Shown piece after piece: positions 23,691 through 32,538 of a stretch of 43,525 nucleotides of DNA. The DNA lies in NCBI GenBank assembly GCA_005502875.1, contig SCMV01000033.1, positions 1 through 43,525 of the forward strand, in the 5' to 3' direction. Position 1 is the first letter of the stretch; each line of letters opens with the position of its first letter. The translations under genes and the position numbers were made by a program. Source of the DNA: Comamonadaceae bacterium 2PF (GTDB lineage: Bacteria; Pseudomonadota; Gammaproteobacteria; Burkholderiales; Burkholderiaceae_C). The notes under the pieces are model-generated. The model did no database searches, was not told where the DNA came from, and saw nothing but the letters and a program-made list of their open reading frames with translations.

Positions 23691-25768
23691 TGTTTCCCTT
23701 CGACGCCGCCCCAACAGAAGCCGACCTGCCCGCGCAGGTGGTCACGGCCACGCGCACACCCGAGGCCGCCTTGGGCGTGCCTGCCGCGTTCGACGTGATC
23801 ACGGCGGCGCGGCTGCGCGAGATGGGGCCGGGCTTGCAGCTCTCCGAGGCCCTGGTGAGCGTGCCTGGCGTGGTCGCATCGGACCGCCGCAACCTGGCGC
23901 AAGACCTGCAGCTGTCCATCCGAGGTTTCGGGGCGCGCTCGACCTTCGGGGTGCGCGGCGTGCGCCTGTACGAAGACGGCATCCCCCAGACCATGCCAGA
24001 CGGGCAGGGCCAGACCAGCGGCTTCGACCTGGGTGCAGCGCAACGCGTCGAGGTGCTGCGCGGGCCGGTCTCGGTGCTGTTCGGCAACGCGGCCGGTGGG
24101 GTGGTGCAGGTCTTCAGCCCCGATGCGCCCGAGCGGCCCGAAGCCAGCTTGAGCGGCACGTCCGGTCCGGATGGCCTTTGGCGGCTCGCCACCGACGCAG
24201 GCGCTCAAGTGGGCGACGTCAACCTGTCGGTGCGTGCGGCCTGGCAGGGCAGCGAAGGCTGGCGCGAGCACAGCGCCTCGCAACGCCAGCAGTGGCGTGC
24301 GCGCCTGAAGTGGCGCCTGGACGCAGGTCGCGAGCTGCTGGCCGTGGTCAGCGAGGTGCGCCTGCCCGAGGCCCAGGACCCGCTGGGCCTGACGGCCGAG
24401 CAACTGGCGGGCAACCCGCGCCAGGCCGGTGCCAACGCGCGCGCACACGACACACGCAAAGGCATCGCGCAGCGGCAGGTGGGCCTGGTGCACACCTGGC
24501 GCGACGGGGGCTCCGAGTGGCGCCTGATGGCCCATGGCGGGCAGCGCCAGGTCGCGCAGTTCCAGGCCATCCCGGCGCCCCCGACCAGCAACGTGCAGAC
24601 CCTGCCGGGCCACCCGGGCGGCGTCATCGACCTGGACCGCCGCTTCGCTGGCCTCGACGCCCGCTGGAGCTGGCAGGGCGAGCTCGTCGCGCGGCCCTTG
24701 TCCCTGACGGCTGGCTGGGCCTTCGATGAGATGCGCGAGCACAGGCGAGGCTTTCAGAACTTCGATGACGGCTCTGGCGTGGTGCGGCTGGGCGTGCCTG
24801 GTGCCCTGCGCCGCGACGAAGGCAACAGCGCGCGCAACGCCGACCCTTACCTGCACGCCAGCTGGACCCTGCACCCGGACTGGATCCTGGCCGCCGGCCT
24901 GCGCCACAGCCACGTGCGCTTTGGCTCGAAGGACCGATACGTCGTGCCGGGCAATGGCGACGACAGCGGTTCGGTGTCATTCGAGGCGACCACGCCGGTG
25001 CTCAGCCTGACCCACCGATGGGGCCCGAGCGCGATGGCCTACGTCAGTGCGGCGCGCAGCTTCGAGACGCCGACGCTCAACGAGGTGGCGTACGCCTCCA
25101 CCTTGGGCGCGCAAACAGGCTGGAACCGCGGCTTGCGGGCTTCGCATGGCACGCAGATCGAACTGGGTGGCAAGTGGCAGGGCGATGCGGGCCGGGCGGC
25201 GCAGGTGGCGCTGTTCCAGGTGCGCACGCAGGACGAGATCGGCGTGGCCGAGAACGCCGGCGGGCGCAGCGTGTTCCGCAACGTCGGGGCCACCGAGCGC
25301 GTGGGGCTGGAGCTGTCGGCGCAGGCGCGCATCGCGCCAGGTTGGGGCACGCGCGTGGCCGCAGCCTGGACGCGCGCCGAGTACCAGGATGCCTTCATGG
25401 GCAGCGGCGGCGAGGTGAACGCCGGTCGGGCCCTGCCGGGCGTGCCGCGTCGCACCGCCTGGGCCGAGCTCGTGTGGCGGCCCATGGCCACCGGTTGGCA
25501 CAGCGCCCTGTCGTGGCGCCACAGCGGTCGCGCCTGGGCCAACGACGTGAACGACGCGTTCGCGCCAGCGTCTCAGGCCTGGTCGTGGCGAGCGGGTTGG
25601 CGTCAGGCCTGGTCAGGCTGGCGCCTGGACGCGACGCTGTGGGTCGACAACCTCACCGACGAGCGCAACGTGGGCTCGGTCATCGTCAACGAGGGCAGCC
25701 GGCGTTACTTCGAGCCGGCACCGGGGCGCAGCGCCACGGTCTCGGTCACGGTCACGCGGGCGTTCTGA
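23690..25768 (+). CDS. TonB-dependent outer-membrane receptor
   Basis: A beta-barrel active transporter of the TonB-dependent family, resembling FecA-type siderophore receptors. The plug domain is clear (VVTATRTPEAALGVPAAFDVITAARL, LSIRGFGARSTFGVRGVRLYEDG, GQGQTSGFDLGAAQRVEVLRGP, NAAGGVVQVFS), followed by about 550 barrel residues and a C-terminal phenylalanine (TVSVTVTRAF). The protein is 692 residues from ATG 23690. No convincing signal peptide precedes the plug, whether from this ATG or from GTG 23660; in-frame sequence upstream to the stop at 23594 also lacks one. The N-terminus may be truncated, frameshifted or mis-sequenced. The ligand is unknown. Confidence 0.9.
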   Translation: MFPFDAAPTEADLPAQVVTATRTPEAALGVPAAFDVITAARLREMGPGLQLSEALVSVPGVVASDRRNLAQDLQLSIRGFGARSTFGVRGVRLYEDGIPQTMPDGQGQTSGFDLGAAQRVEVLRGPVSVLFGNAAGGVVQVFSPDAPERPEASLSGTSGPDGLWRLATDAGAQVGDVNLSVRAAWQGSEGWREHSASQRQQWRARLKWRLDAGRELLAVVSEVRLPEAQDPLGLTAEQLAGNPRQAGANARAHDTRKGIAQRQVGLVHTWRDGGSEWRLMAHGGQRQVAQFQAIPAPPTSNVQTLPGHPGGVIDLDRRFAGLDARWSWQGELVARPLSLTAGWAFDEMREHRRGFQNFDDGSGVVRLGVPGALRRDEGNSARNADPYLHASWTLHPDWILAAGLRHSHVRFGSKDRYVVPGNGDDSGSVSFEATTPVLSLTHRWGPSAMAYVSAARSFETPTLNEVAYASTLGAQTGWNRGLRASHGTQIELGGKWQGDAGRAAQVALFQVRTQDEIGVAENAGGRSVFRNVGATERVGLELSAQARIAPGWGTRVAAAWTRAEYQDAFMGSGGEVNAGRALPGVPRRTAWAELVWRPMATGWHSALSWRHSGRAWANDVNDAFAPASQAWSWRAGWRQAWSGWRLDATLWVDNLTDERNVGSVIVNEGSRRYFEPAPGRSATVSVTVTRAF

Positions 25769-25789
25769 GCGGGGGCGTGGGTGCTCGGC

Positions 25790-26635
25790 TCAGAGCACGC
25801 GGTGAGACAGCGCGGGCAGTTGCATGCGCACCTGCTTCTGGCGCTCCAGGCTGAGGTCGGCGAGCACCACGCCCGCTCCCTCGGACAGCACCGCGATGAC
25901 CTCGCCCCAGGGGCTCACGGCCATGGCGTGGCCGAAGGTGCGTCGGCCGTTCTCGTGCTGGCCGCCCTGGGCCGGGGCGATGACGTGACACAGGTTCTCG
26001 ACCGCGCGGGCGCGCAGCAGCAACTCCCAATGCGCGCGGCCGGTGGTGTCGGTGAAGGCGGCGGGCAGCACGATGAGGTCGAGCGGCTTGTCTTCGCCCA
26101 GGCGCCGAAACAGCTCCGGGAAGCGCAGGTCATAGCAGACGCCCAGGCCGATGCGCCAGACCTCGCCGTCGCGCGAGCGCAGATCGAACGCCACGGCCTC
26201 GGTGCCGGGCTGCAGCGTGGCGCCTTCGTCGTAGCGGCGCTGGCCGTCGTCGAAGCAAAAGAGGTGGATCTTGTCGTAGCGGGCCACGCGCACCCCGTTG
26301 GGGTCGTAGACCAGCAGCGAGTTGAAGACCTTGTCCGGCACGTCGTCCGAGCGGATGGGCACGGTGCCGGCGATCAGCCAGACGCCGAACTCGCGCGCGG
26401 TCTCGGCCAGCACGTGCTGCATGGGGGTGCTGGGCGTGCCGGGGGTTTGGGCGTCGGCCAAAGGCTCGGCAACGTCGAGCTTGTCGGCGTCGCGCTCGCC
26501 CATCAGGCAGAAGTACTCGGGCAGGGCGACCAGCTCGGCCCCGGCGGCGGCGGCCTGCGCGATCAGGCTGCGGGCGACCGCGAAGTTTTCATCCACGCGG
26601 GGCGTGGAGACCATCTGGATGGCAGCGACTTTCAT
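25790..26635 (-). CDS. Carbon-nitrogen hydrolase (nitrilase superfamily, Nit1/omega-amidase-like)
   Basis: A cytosolic amidase of 281 residues. The catalytic triad is visible: Glu in LPEYF near residue 40, Lys in YDKIHLFCFD near 121, and Cys in GVCYDLRFPE near 165. This subgroup often acts as an omega-amidase or deaminated-glutathione amidase; the exact substrate cannot be told from sequence. ATG 26635 opens directly with the conserved MKVAAIQMVST. It is convergent with the TonB-dependent receptor, with 21 bases between them, and lies downstream of the TonB-like gene on the same strand after a 120-base gap. Confidence 0.93.
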   Translation of the reverse strand: MKVAAIQMVSTPRVDENFAVARSLIAQAAAAGAELVALPEYFCLMGERDADKLDVAEPLADAQTPGTPSTPMQHVLAETAREFGVWLIAGTVPIRSDDVPDKVFNSLLVYDPNGVRVARYDKIHLFCFDDGQRRYDEGATLQPGTEAVAFDLRSRDGEVWRIGLGVCYDLRFPELFRRLGEDKPLDLIVLPAAFTDTTGRAHWELLLRARAVENLCHVIAPAQGGQHENGRRTFGHAMAVSPWGEVIAVLSEGAGVVLADLSLERQKQVRMQLPALSHRVL

Positions 26636-26755
26636 GCGAGGGCCCTCTCGGCGAAAACGTGGTTTCCATCATGAGGGATGCCACAGGGCGGGCGCAAGCC
26701 GCATCGACACCCGGTGTGTGGCGGCGGCGCCGAAAAGCAGCCTCGTTGCAGCGCT

Positions 26756-27487
26756 TCAGGGTGTGCGTTGGCCCAGCGAAGACACGGCCAGACCGCGCGC
26801 CTCGGGCTGCTCGTCGAACACCACCTCGATGTGGATGTAGGACTTCACCGCGCGGCCTTCGAGCTCTCCGGCCCGGAACTGGGCGCTCAGGAAAGCGTTG
26901 CGCGCAGCGTCTTCGAACGCCAGGGGCAGGGATTCGCCTTCGGTGTGCACCTTGCGAACATGGCCCATCTCATCGATGTAGATGGCCAGCACCGCTTTGT
27001 GGCGACCGGGCGTGGGCACGCCTGGCGGGAAGACGATGTCGATGGGCGAGAGCGGTTTCGGCGGCCGGCTCAGCTCGCGCCGTGCGTGGTAGCGATCGCT
27101 CGCAGGGTCTGCGGGACCCTGTGCAACCGAGGCCTCGGGGGGCGCTGCGGTGGCCGTGTTTGTTGGCTGTGTTGGCTGCAATGGCTGCGGCGCGGGCTGA
27201 GTGTCAGCCCCAGCGGGCGTCACGGGCGCGAGTTGGGTCTCGGTCGAGGTCGTTGGCAGGGACGTGACGGTGGGGGCCTGTGCGGCCTGCGCTGGCGCCA
27301 GGTCGGGCTCGGGCATGGTGGGCGCCCAGGACGCGAGCCGCACCGACAGGCTGGACGTTTGGGCCTGCATGCGGCCATCGGCCCTGCCCGTGTCGCCGCC
27401 CCGCCACTGCACCACGCCGGTCAGGACCATCGCGTGCAGGGTGGTGGCCAGCACCAGCGGGGGGGCGATTCGCCAGGTCTTTTTCAT
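26756..27487 (-). CDS. TonB-like energy transducer (TonB C-terminal domain) ending the pilus operon
   Basis: A 243-residue inner-membrane protein. One N-terminal membrane segment (PPLVLATTLHAMVLTGVVQW), a Pro/Ala/Thr-rich periplasmic linker of about 110 residues, and a TonB C-terminal-type domain from about residue 160 (HKAVLAIYIDEMGHVRKVHTEGES to VKSYIHIEVVFDE). TonB normally couples the proton motive force, with ExbB and ExbD, to outer-membrane receptors; no exbB or exbD is present here. Its start is only 16 bases after the pilY1 stop codon, so it is the last gene of the pilus operon. A TonB-dependent receptor lies 1 kb away on the opposite strand. A run of seven G lies in its first codons. 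Confidence 0.85.
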   Translation of the reverse strand: MKKTWRIAPPLVLATTLHAMVLTGVVQWRGGDTGRADGRMQAQTSSLSVRLASWAPTMPEPDLAPAQAAQAPTVTSLPTTSTETQLAPVTPAGADTQPAPQPLQPTQPTNTATAAPPEASVAQGPADPASDRYHARRELSRPPKPLSPIDIVFPPGVPTPGRHKAVLAIYIDEMGHVRKVHTEGESLPLAFEDAARNAFLSAQFRAGELEGRAVKSYIHIEVVFDEQPEARGLAVSSLGQRTP

Positions 27488-27503
27488 GGACGCCTGCGTC
27501 GGG

Positions 27504-30500
27504 TCAGTCGATCAGTTCGCGCCAGGAGGTGCGGCGAACCGATCCCGGGGGCGCGGAGCCACCAGCGGGCGGCCGCTTGGTGTGGATGCCCATGCGGTTG
27601 TCGGGCACCAGCACGGTCGACTTGCCGCCGCCCAGGTCCAGCCAGGTGATGCCGGTGCCCAGACCCGACGAGATCTGCTCGCCGGCGTACTTTTGGTCGA
27701 CGGCCGTGCTGCCGTTGAGCACGCTCAGGAAGTAGACCCAGGAGGTGCCGGTGGGCGCGCAGGCGGTGCCCTCTGGCACGGCGCTCACGGCGGCCAGCGT
27801 GTTGTATTGCAGGCTCATGTCGACAGCGACGCGTTCCTTGGAGCTGGGCAGGTCGATCCCCCAGCCCAGGTCGGTGCCCCAGCGCACCTGGTTGACCGGG
27901 GTCGCGATGGTGCGGGTCTTGCCGTCCGAGCCGGTTTCCAGGCTCTGGCGAACCAGGCGCTCGTTGGCTCGCACGTCGCCCCAGCCGGTGCTGGTCAGCG
28001 GGTCGGTGATGGCGTAGATGCTCTGGGTCTGCGTGTCGCTCATGTCGGTCTGGCCCAGGAAGCGCCCGGTGCCGACCAGCACCACGGCGTGCTTGCCGCC
28101 GCCGTAGCTGACCTCGGCCAACTCCGGTCGCGTGGTGATCGGTTGGGCCTTGGTGGTCGTGACGCCGCTCTTGGTCGTCGAGGTTTGCATTTGAGCCAGC
28201 AGCAAGGCCTTGCCCTTGGGTTCGATTTCGTCGTTGAAGTCGAAGCGCCACAGGTTGCCCAGCAGGTCGCCACCGTAAGCGCGGCGGGCCACGTTGTCGG
28301 TTTCGGAGTCGATCCAGACGTTGATCTTGCCCAGCCCGCTGGGGGTGGTGGTGTCGCCCACGCCCACTTCGACGCCGCCCTTTTCAACGGTGGTCTGGAT
28401 CTTCTTGATCAGGCTGCCGGTGTTGGCGTCGACGATGTAGAGCGCGCCCACGCCGCTGCCGCTGCCGGTGTGGTTGTTGTAGCCCGACGAGAACATCACC
28501 GTCCAGACTTGCTTGTAGACCTCCTTGTCGGTGGTGCTGGCGGCTTCGTCCTTGACCTTGATCTTGGTGATGATGGGGTTGCCGTAGCTGTAGCCCAGGT
28601 CGGCGTCGTTGGAGGTGTCGAACTCCCACAGCAGGGTGGGGCTGGTCGGGTTGGTGATGTCCAGCGCGTAGTAGGCCTTGCCGCCCTTGTTGAGGCCACC
28701 CACCAGGATGGTGCGCCAGGTGCCGCTGCTGTCGGCCACATCGCCCACGATGGGCGAGCCATCGACGAAGTAGCGGTGGCGCTCTGCGTAGTCGCTGTCA
28801 GCGAGGTGGTAGAGGTTGGGGATCACCGCCGATGGCACGAAGGCCCAGCGCTCGGTGCCTCCGGAGGTGGAGTCGGCCGAGATGGCGTGCAGCATGCCGT
28901 CGTTGGCCGCGATGTAGACCGTCTTGGCGCGCGACGACTGGTTGCGCACGAAGTCGGCGTAGCCTTCATCGGCGTACTTGAACGGGGGCGCGCCCACGAA
29001 CACGGGCGACGCGTTGACGATGTCACCGAGCACACCCTTGCGAGCACGGAAGATGCCGTTCTCGTTGGTGCGGTCACCGCGCAGGTAGTTCACCAGGTTG
29101 GCGCCGCTGTTGAAGATGGCCCGCTTGTCGTCGTCGAAGCCTTCGCATTGGGTGGGTGCGGGGCTGCGCGAGCAGGCGTTGGCGAACTGGGCGCTCAGGC
29201 CGTCGGCCGAGAGGTTGGTGAAGTTGAAGGGCCTGAGTGCGAGCGAGGTGCTGCCACCCGAGGTCACGCTGCCCTTGTAGTAGATGTTGCGCGAGGTGTA
29301 GAGGGTGTCGTTGAGCAGTGCGAAGGCGCTCCACAGTTCTTGCGATGACACCTCGACCCCGGTCAGCACACCGCCTTCGGTGACCTCGATCAGCTTGAAC
29401 GCCTTGAGGTCGCCGACCCAGTTGAGCGTGGTGTACGAAGCCAGGTAGGCCTCGTCGGTGCCGGGCACGGGGCGCAGCGAGCTGGCCGCAGCCGAGCCGC
29501 TGTAGCCGGAAGAGTTTTTGATGGTGGTCAGGGTGTCCTTGATGGACTGCTCCAGCACCTTGCTCTCGGAGCCCGAGAAGTACTGGCCTCGGCCGTTGAC
29601 CGCAGCGTGCCAAAGGTCGTCGATCTTGCCGGGGATGTCGCTGTCGATCGAGCTGGGGTTGTAGGGCGTGGGCCAGTTGTTGGGGCCGTTGCGCACGTTG
29701 AAGTAGTCGCCGCTGGACTGGCTGATGTAGTTCGGGTCGTACTTCATCTGACCGCTCACGCCCAGGCCCAGGGTGAAGGTGGTCATGTGCTGGTAGGTGC
29801 CGGTGTCCGATCCGCTGGGCGAAAGTTCACCGCGGCAAGCCTCGTGGTCAGGCGTGCGGATGCAGTTCACGCTGGCGTCGACCCGGAAAGGCGTGGCGTA
29901 GTAGTAGGCCGCCACGTCAGCCAGGGAGTTGGAGGCGCCACCTTCCCAGGTTTCCTGCGTGTTGGTCAGGGTTTCGGCGGTGACGACGTTGTTCAGTGGC
30001 GTGGCCGTCGAATCGACGATCACCGTCGAGGTGGCGGGGCCCGCCGCGTAGGAGGTGCTGTTGGTGCTGGGCAGGAAGGACGAGCAGTTGTTCCAGAACG
30101 AGACCGTGCAGGTGGACGAGCTGATCTTCCTGCGCGAGCCGGTGGCTTGCCAGCCGCCGGCTGTCGGGCCAGTGACCTGTTCGTTGGTGTCCGTCACCGA
30201 TGTGCCAACGACGTTGGGTGGGTTGGGGCTGGTGATGTCCCGCGTGACCAGGCCGTCGAGTGTTTCGTACGTGCGCGTGGCCTGCGTGGCCTTGACGGTG
30301 GTCCGGTCTCGTGTGGTGACCGTGGTGGAGGTGCTGTAGCCAGCGGTCTCGTAGTTGGTGCAGGTGTAGGTGGTCTTGCCGGACTTGGTCACGCCCACGC
30401 AGACGCGCTCCTGGTAGTTGCCCAGCGGGTAGCTGGTCACCGTGCGGCGCCACTCGCCGCTCACGGTCGACTCCCCATCGACGCGGTAGGTCTTGACGAT

Positions 30501-31829
30501 GCGCATGCGCGCGCCGTCGTATTGCGGGCGCTTTTCGTAGCCGTCGACCTGGCCGACCAGCGTGGTGCCATCCACCTTGAAGGCGCCAAAGCCGTTGGCT
30601 TCGTCTTCGTCCGGGGTGTTCCAGTAGCCGTCGGTGGACAGCAGGGTGTAGTTGCGCTGGCAGCTGTATTGCACCGGGTCTTCGGTCGCGGTGCTCTGAC
30701 CGGAGATGAGCCTGCCGTCCTGGCCGGGGGCGGTGTTGGCGTAGTAGCGGCCCGCTTTGGACAGGGCTGCGCGCAGTGGTGTCCAGCTGGTGGCCGGGGT
30801 TTCGTACAGGCTGCGGTAGAAGTTGGCGCGCTGGGTGGCGTTGAAGTCACCGATGGCCAGGAAGTGGTTGTTGCCCGTCACCGCAGAGGGGTCGGAGATG
30901 TTCGAGTACCCAACGCGGTACTGATCGTCCAGGCCCGCGAACGCGAACCCGGCGGACGAGCGCATCGTCAGGATGCGCTTGCGGTAGTAGGCATACCAGT
31001 TGGCGTAGTTGCTTTGCTGTTCTGCGGTCATGCTGCTGACCAGCGCGGACGTGAACACGGACCCGACGGTGGTCCGGTTGCACTCCGTGTAGAAGGTGTT
31101 TTGCACCACCGCGCCACTGGCGTTGTACGTCCAGCCCAGGCGGGGTTGCGAGCCGATGTAGGTGTAGTACGTCCAGCCCGTGGTGTTGACCGCAGACGGG
31201 GGGCCCACCCTCCAGCCGGCATAGCTGATGTTGGCGTCGTTGGTGCTGAACGTGACATTGACCGTCACGCTCAGGGGAGATGAGGTGGTGAAGCTGGTGA
31301 TCGTGCCTTGCATCCAGCGGGCGCTCGATCCACCGACCGAGCTGCTGGTGTCCGACACCATCAACAGGGTGTTGCCAACGGCGTAACCCGAGGTGCTGCT
31401 GACCGAGAAGGTCTTGCTGCCCAGGCCCATGTTGTGGGTGCTGGAGCTGCTGCGGCTGCTCGACATGCTCGGGTTGAAGCCATCGTTGCGGCTCGCCGAT
31501 GCCTGCAGGGTCGGGTAACTGGCGCCGGTGGGCGTCTTGGGCGGGTCGTAGGTGACGTCGGGGTTGTAGGCCAGGCCGTTGCACTGCGAAGAATCCCGTC
31601 CGATTGCCCGGCCGTAATCGTCGTTCTGCAGCAAGTCCACTGACTCAGGCATGAAGGTGTTGGCCATCGACCCCGAGTTGTCCATGATGAACAGCAAATT
31701 GGGTTTGGCCGAGATCTCGGTGCTGGCCAGGGGCTCGTTGGACAGGTCGGTCTCACCCGCCATCAGGTGGGTGGACAAAGCCATCGTCGTGCTGACAACG
31801 ATGGCGCAGAGGGTGAGTCGAGACTTCAT
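27504..31829 (-). CDS. pilY1: Type IV pilus tip adhesin and biogenesis factor PilY1
   Basis: A 1441-residue secreted protein that caps the pilus, promotes its assembly and takes part in adhesion and surface sensing. After a signal peptide (to about MAG at residue 25) comes a von Willebrand A-like domain with MIDAS residues D50-x-S52-x-S54 (FIMDNSGSMAN), interrupted by long Ser/Thr-rich insertions. The C-terminal half is the PilC/PilY1 beta-propeller (VYIAANDGMLHAIS, YYALDITNPTSPTLLWEFD, YGGDLLGNLWRFDFND). The propeller calcium loop reads DSETDNVAR, lacking the last Asp of the D-x-D-x-N-x-x-x-D pattern. ATG 31829 is preceded by AAAGGAA; the GTG at 31844 is less likely. It lies between pilX and the TonB-like gene. 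Confidence 0.95.
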   Translation of the reverse strand: MKSRLTLCAIVVSTTMALSTHLMAGETDLSNEPLASTEISAKPNLLFIMDNSGSMANTFMPESVDLLQNDDYGRAIGRDSSQCNGLAYNPDVTYDPPKTPTGASYPTLQASASRNDGFNPSMSSSRSSSSTHNMGLGSKTFSVSSTSGYAVGNTLLMVSDTSSSVGGSSARWMQGTITSFTTSSPLSVTVNVTFSTNDANISYAGWRVGPPSAVNTTGWTYYTYIGSQPRLGWTYNASGAVVQNTFYTECNRTTVGSVFTSALVSSMTAEQQSNYANWYAYYRKRILTMRSSAGFAFAGLDDQYRVGYSNISDPSAVTGNNHFLAIGDFNATQRANFYRSLYETPATSWTPLRAALSKAGRYYANTAPGQDGRLISGQSTATEDPVQYSCQRNYTLLSTDGYWNTPDEDEANGFGAFKVDGTTLVGQVDGYEKRPQYDGARMRIVKTYRVDGESTVSGEWRRTVTSYPLGNYQERVCVGVTKSGKTTYTCTNYETAGYSTSTTVTTRDRTTVKATQATRTYETLDGLVTRDITSPNPPNVVGTSVTDTNEQVTGPTAGGWQATGSRRKISSSTCTVSFWNNCSSFLPSTNSTSYAAGPATSTVIVDSTATPLNNVVTAETLTNTQETWEGGASNSLADVAAYYYATPFRVDASVNCIRTPDHEACRGELSPSGSDTGTYQHMTTFTLGLGVSGQMKYDPNYISQSSGDYFNVRNGPNNWPTPYNPSSIDSDIPGKIDDLWHAAVNGRGQYFSGSESKVLEQSIKDTLTTIKNSSGYSGSAAASSLRPVPGTDEAYLASYTTLNWVGDLKAFKLIEVTEGGVLTGVEVSSQELWSAFALLNDTLYTSRNIYYKGSVTSGGSTSLALRPFNFTNLSADGLSAQFANACSRSPAPTQCEGFDDDKRAIFNSGANLVNYLRGDRTNENGIFRARKGVLGDIVNASPVFVGAPPFKYADEGYADFVRNQSSRAKTVYIAANDGMLHAISADSTSGGTERWAFVPSAVIPNLYHLADSDYAERHRYFVDGSPIVGDVADSSGTWRTILVGGLNKGGKAYYALDITNPTSPTLLWEFDTSNDADLGYSYGNPIITKIKVKDEAASTTDKEVYKQVWTVMFSSGYNNHTGSGSGVGALYIVDANTGSLIKKIQTTVEKGGVEVGVGDTTTPSGLGKINVWIDSETDNVARRAYGGDLLGNLWRFDFNDEIEPKGKALLLAQMQTSTTKSGVTTTKAQPITTRPELAEVSYGGGKHAVVLVGTGRFLGQTDMSDTQTQSIYAITDPLTSTGWGDVRANERLVRQSLETGSDGKTRTIATPVNQVRWGTDLGWGIDLPSSKERVAVDMSLQYNTLAAVSAVPEGTACAPTGTSWVYFLSVLNGSTAVDQKYAGEQISSGLGTGITWLDLGGGKSTVLVPDNRMGIHTKRPPAGGSAPPGSVRRTSWRELID

Positions 31830-31870
31830 GGCCGTTCCTTTCACGCCCGTGAACCGCTCATCGCACTTCG

Positions 31871-32536
31871 TCAGAAGTGGATGATGGTTTCGGTGTAGCT
31901 GACGGTGTTGCGGGCGCCCACGGAGCGCACGATGATCCGGTAGTAGGCGTCGGGGGATCCGACGAATCGGGCGTAGTCACCGTAGTCCAGCTTGCCCCGT
32001 TTGGTGGAGCTGCCGCTGGACGCATCGGCGGGGGTGATGCAGGGGTTGCCATCGGCGATGGCGCCTGCCTGCTGGCAGAGCCGGAAGATCACGTAGTCGC
32101 TGCGCTGATCTCCGTCAACGGCCAGGCTGCGTGCGCCCAGCGTGCATTGATCGGAGGTCGCCTCGTTCGCATACTTGCAGCCGTCCGCTTCCCAGTCCAC
32201 CAGCAAGCGGGTGCCCTCGCCGCTCTGGCCGGTCGGGTCCAGCGTGTCGGTCGAGCTGGCGTAGTAGCCCGAGCCTCCGCCGTTGTCATTGCTGGAGTTT
32301 TTGGTCCGATCCGGCACGCCCTGAAGGAAGACGATGGCCGCTTCGGTGGCCCGTTCGGCCGATGCCGTGGCGTCCTGCTTGAAGCCGAGGTTGCCCAGCA
32401 CCATGCCGCTGGTGTCGACCGAGCGGATCAGGGCGACGGCGCCCATCGACAGCGCCACCAGCGCCAGCAGGGCGAAGATCAGGGACATGCCCCGCTGGGT
32501 GGCCCTCATGGACGGATCAAGGTGTGATGCGTGCAT
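31871..32536 (-). CDS. pilX: Type IV pilus minor pilin PilX
   Basis: A 221-residue minor pilin of the PilX N-terminal family. The N-terminal segment RGMSLIFALLALVALSMGAVAL is the hydrophobic helix; as is usual for PilX it lacks the Glu5 of major pilins. The soluble domain has cysteines near CKYANEATSDQC, RLCQQAG and PCITPADAS that could pair. The start at 32536 is 2 bases after the pilW stop codon, so the genes are tightly coupled. PilX belongs to the minor-pilin complex that primes pilus assembly with PilV, PilW, FimT and PilY1. Confidence 0.9.
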   Translation of the reverse strand: MHASHLDPSMRATQRGMSLIFALLALVALSMGAVALIRSVDTSGMVLGNLGFKQDATASAERATEAAIVFLQGVPDRTKNSSNDNGGGSGYYASSTDTLDPTGQSGEGTRLLVDWEADGCKYANEATSDQCTLGARSLAVDGDQRSDYVIFRLCQQAGAIADGNPCITPADASSGSSTKRGKLDYGDYARFVGSPDAYYRIIVRSVGARNTVSYTETIIHF

Positions 32537-32538
32537 GG

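Noticed and set aside
27201..29348. A 715-codon open frame on the plus strand inside pilY1
   Set aside because: It mirrors pilY1 codons on the opposite strand, is rich in Val/Gly/Ala/His and shows no recognisable domain.
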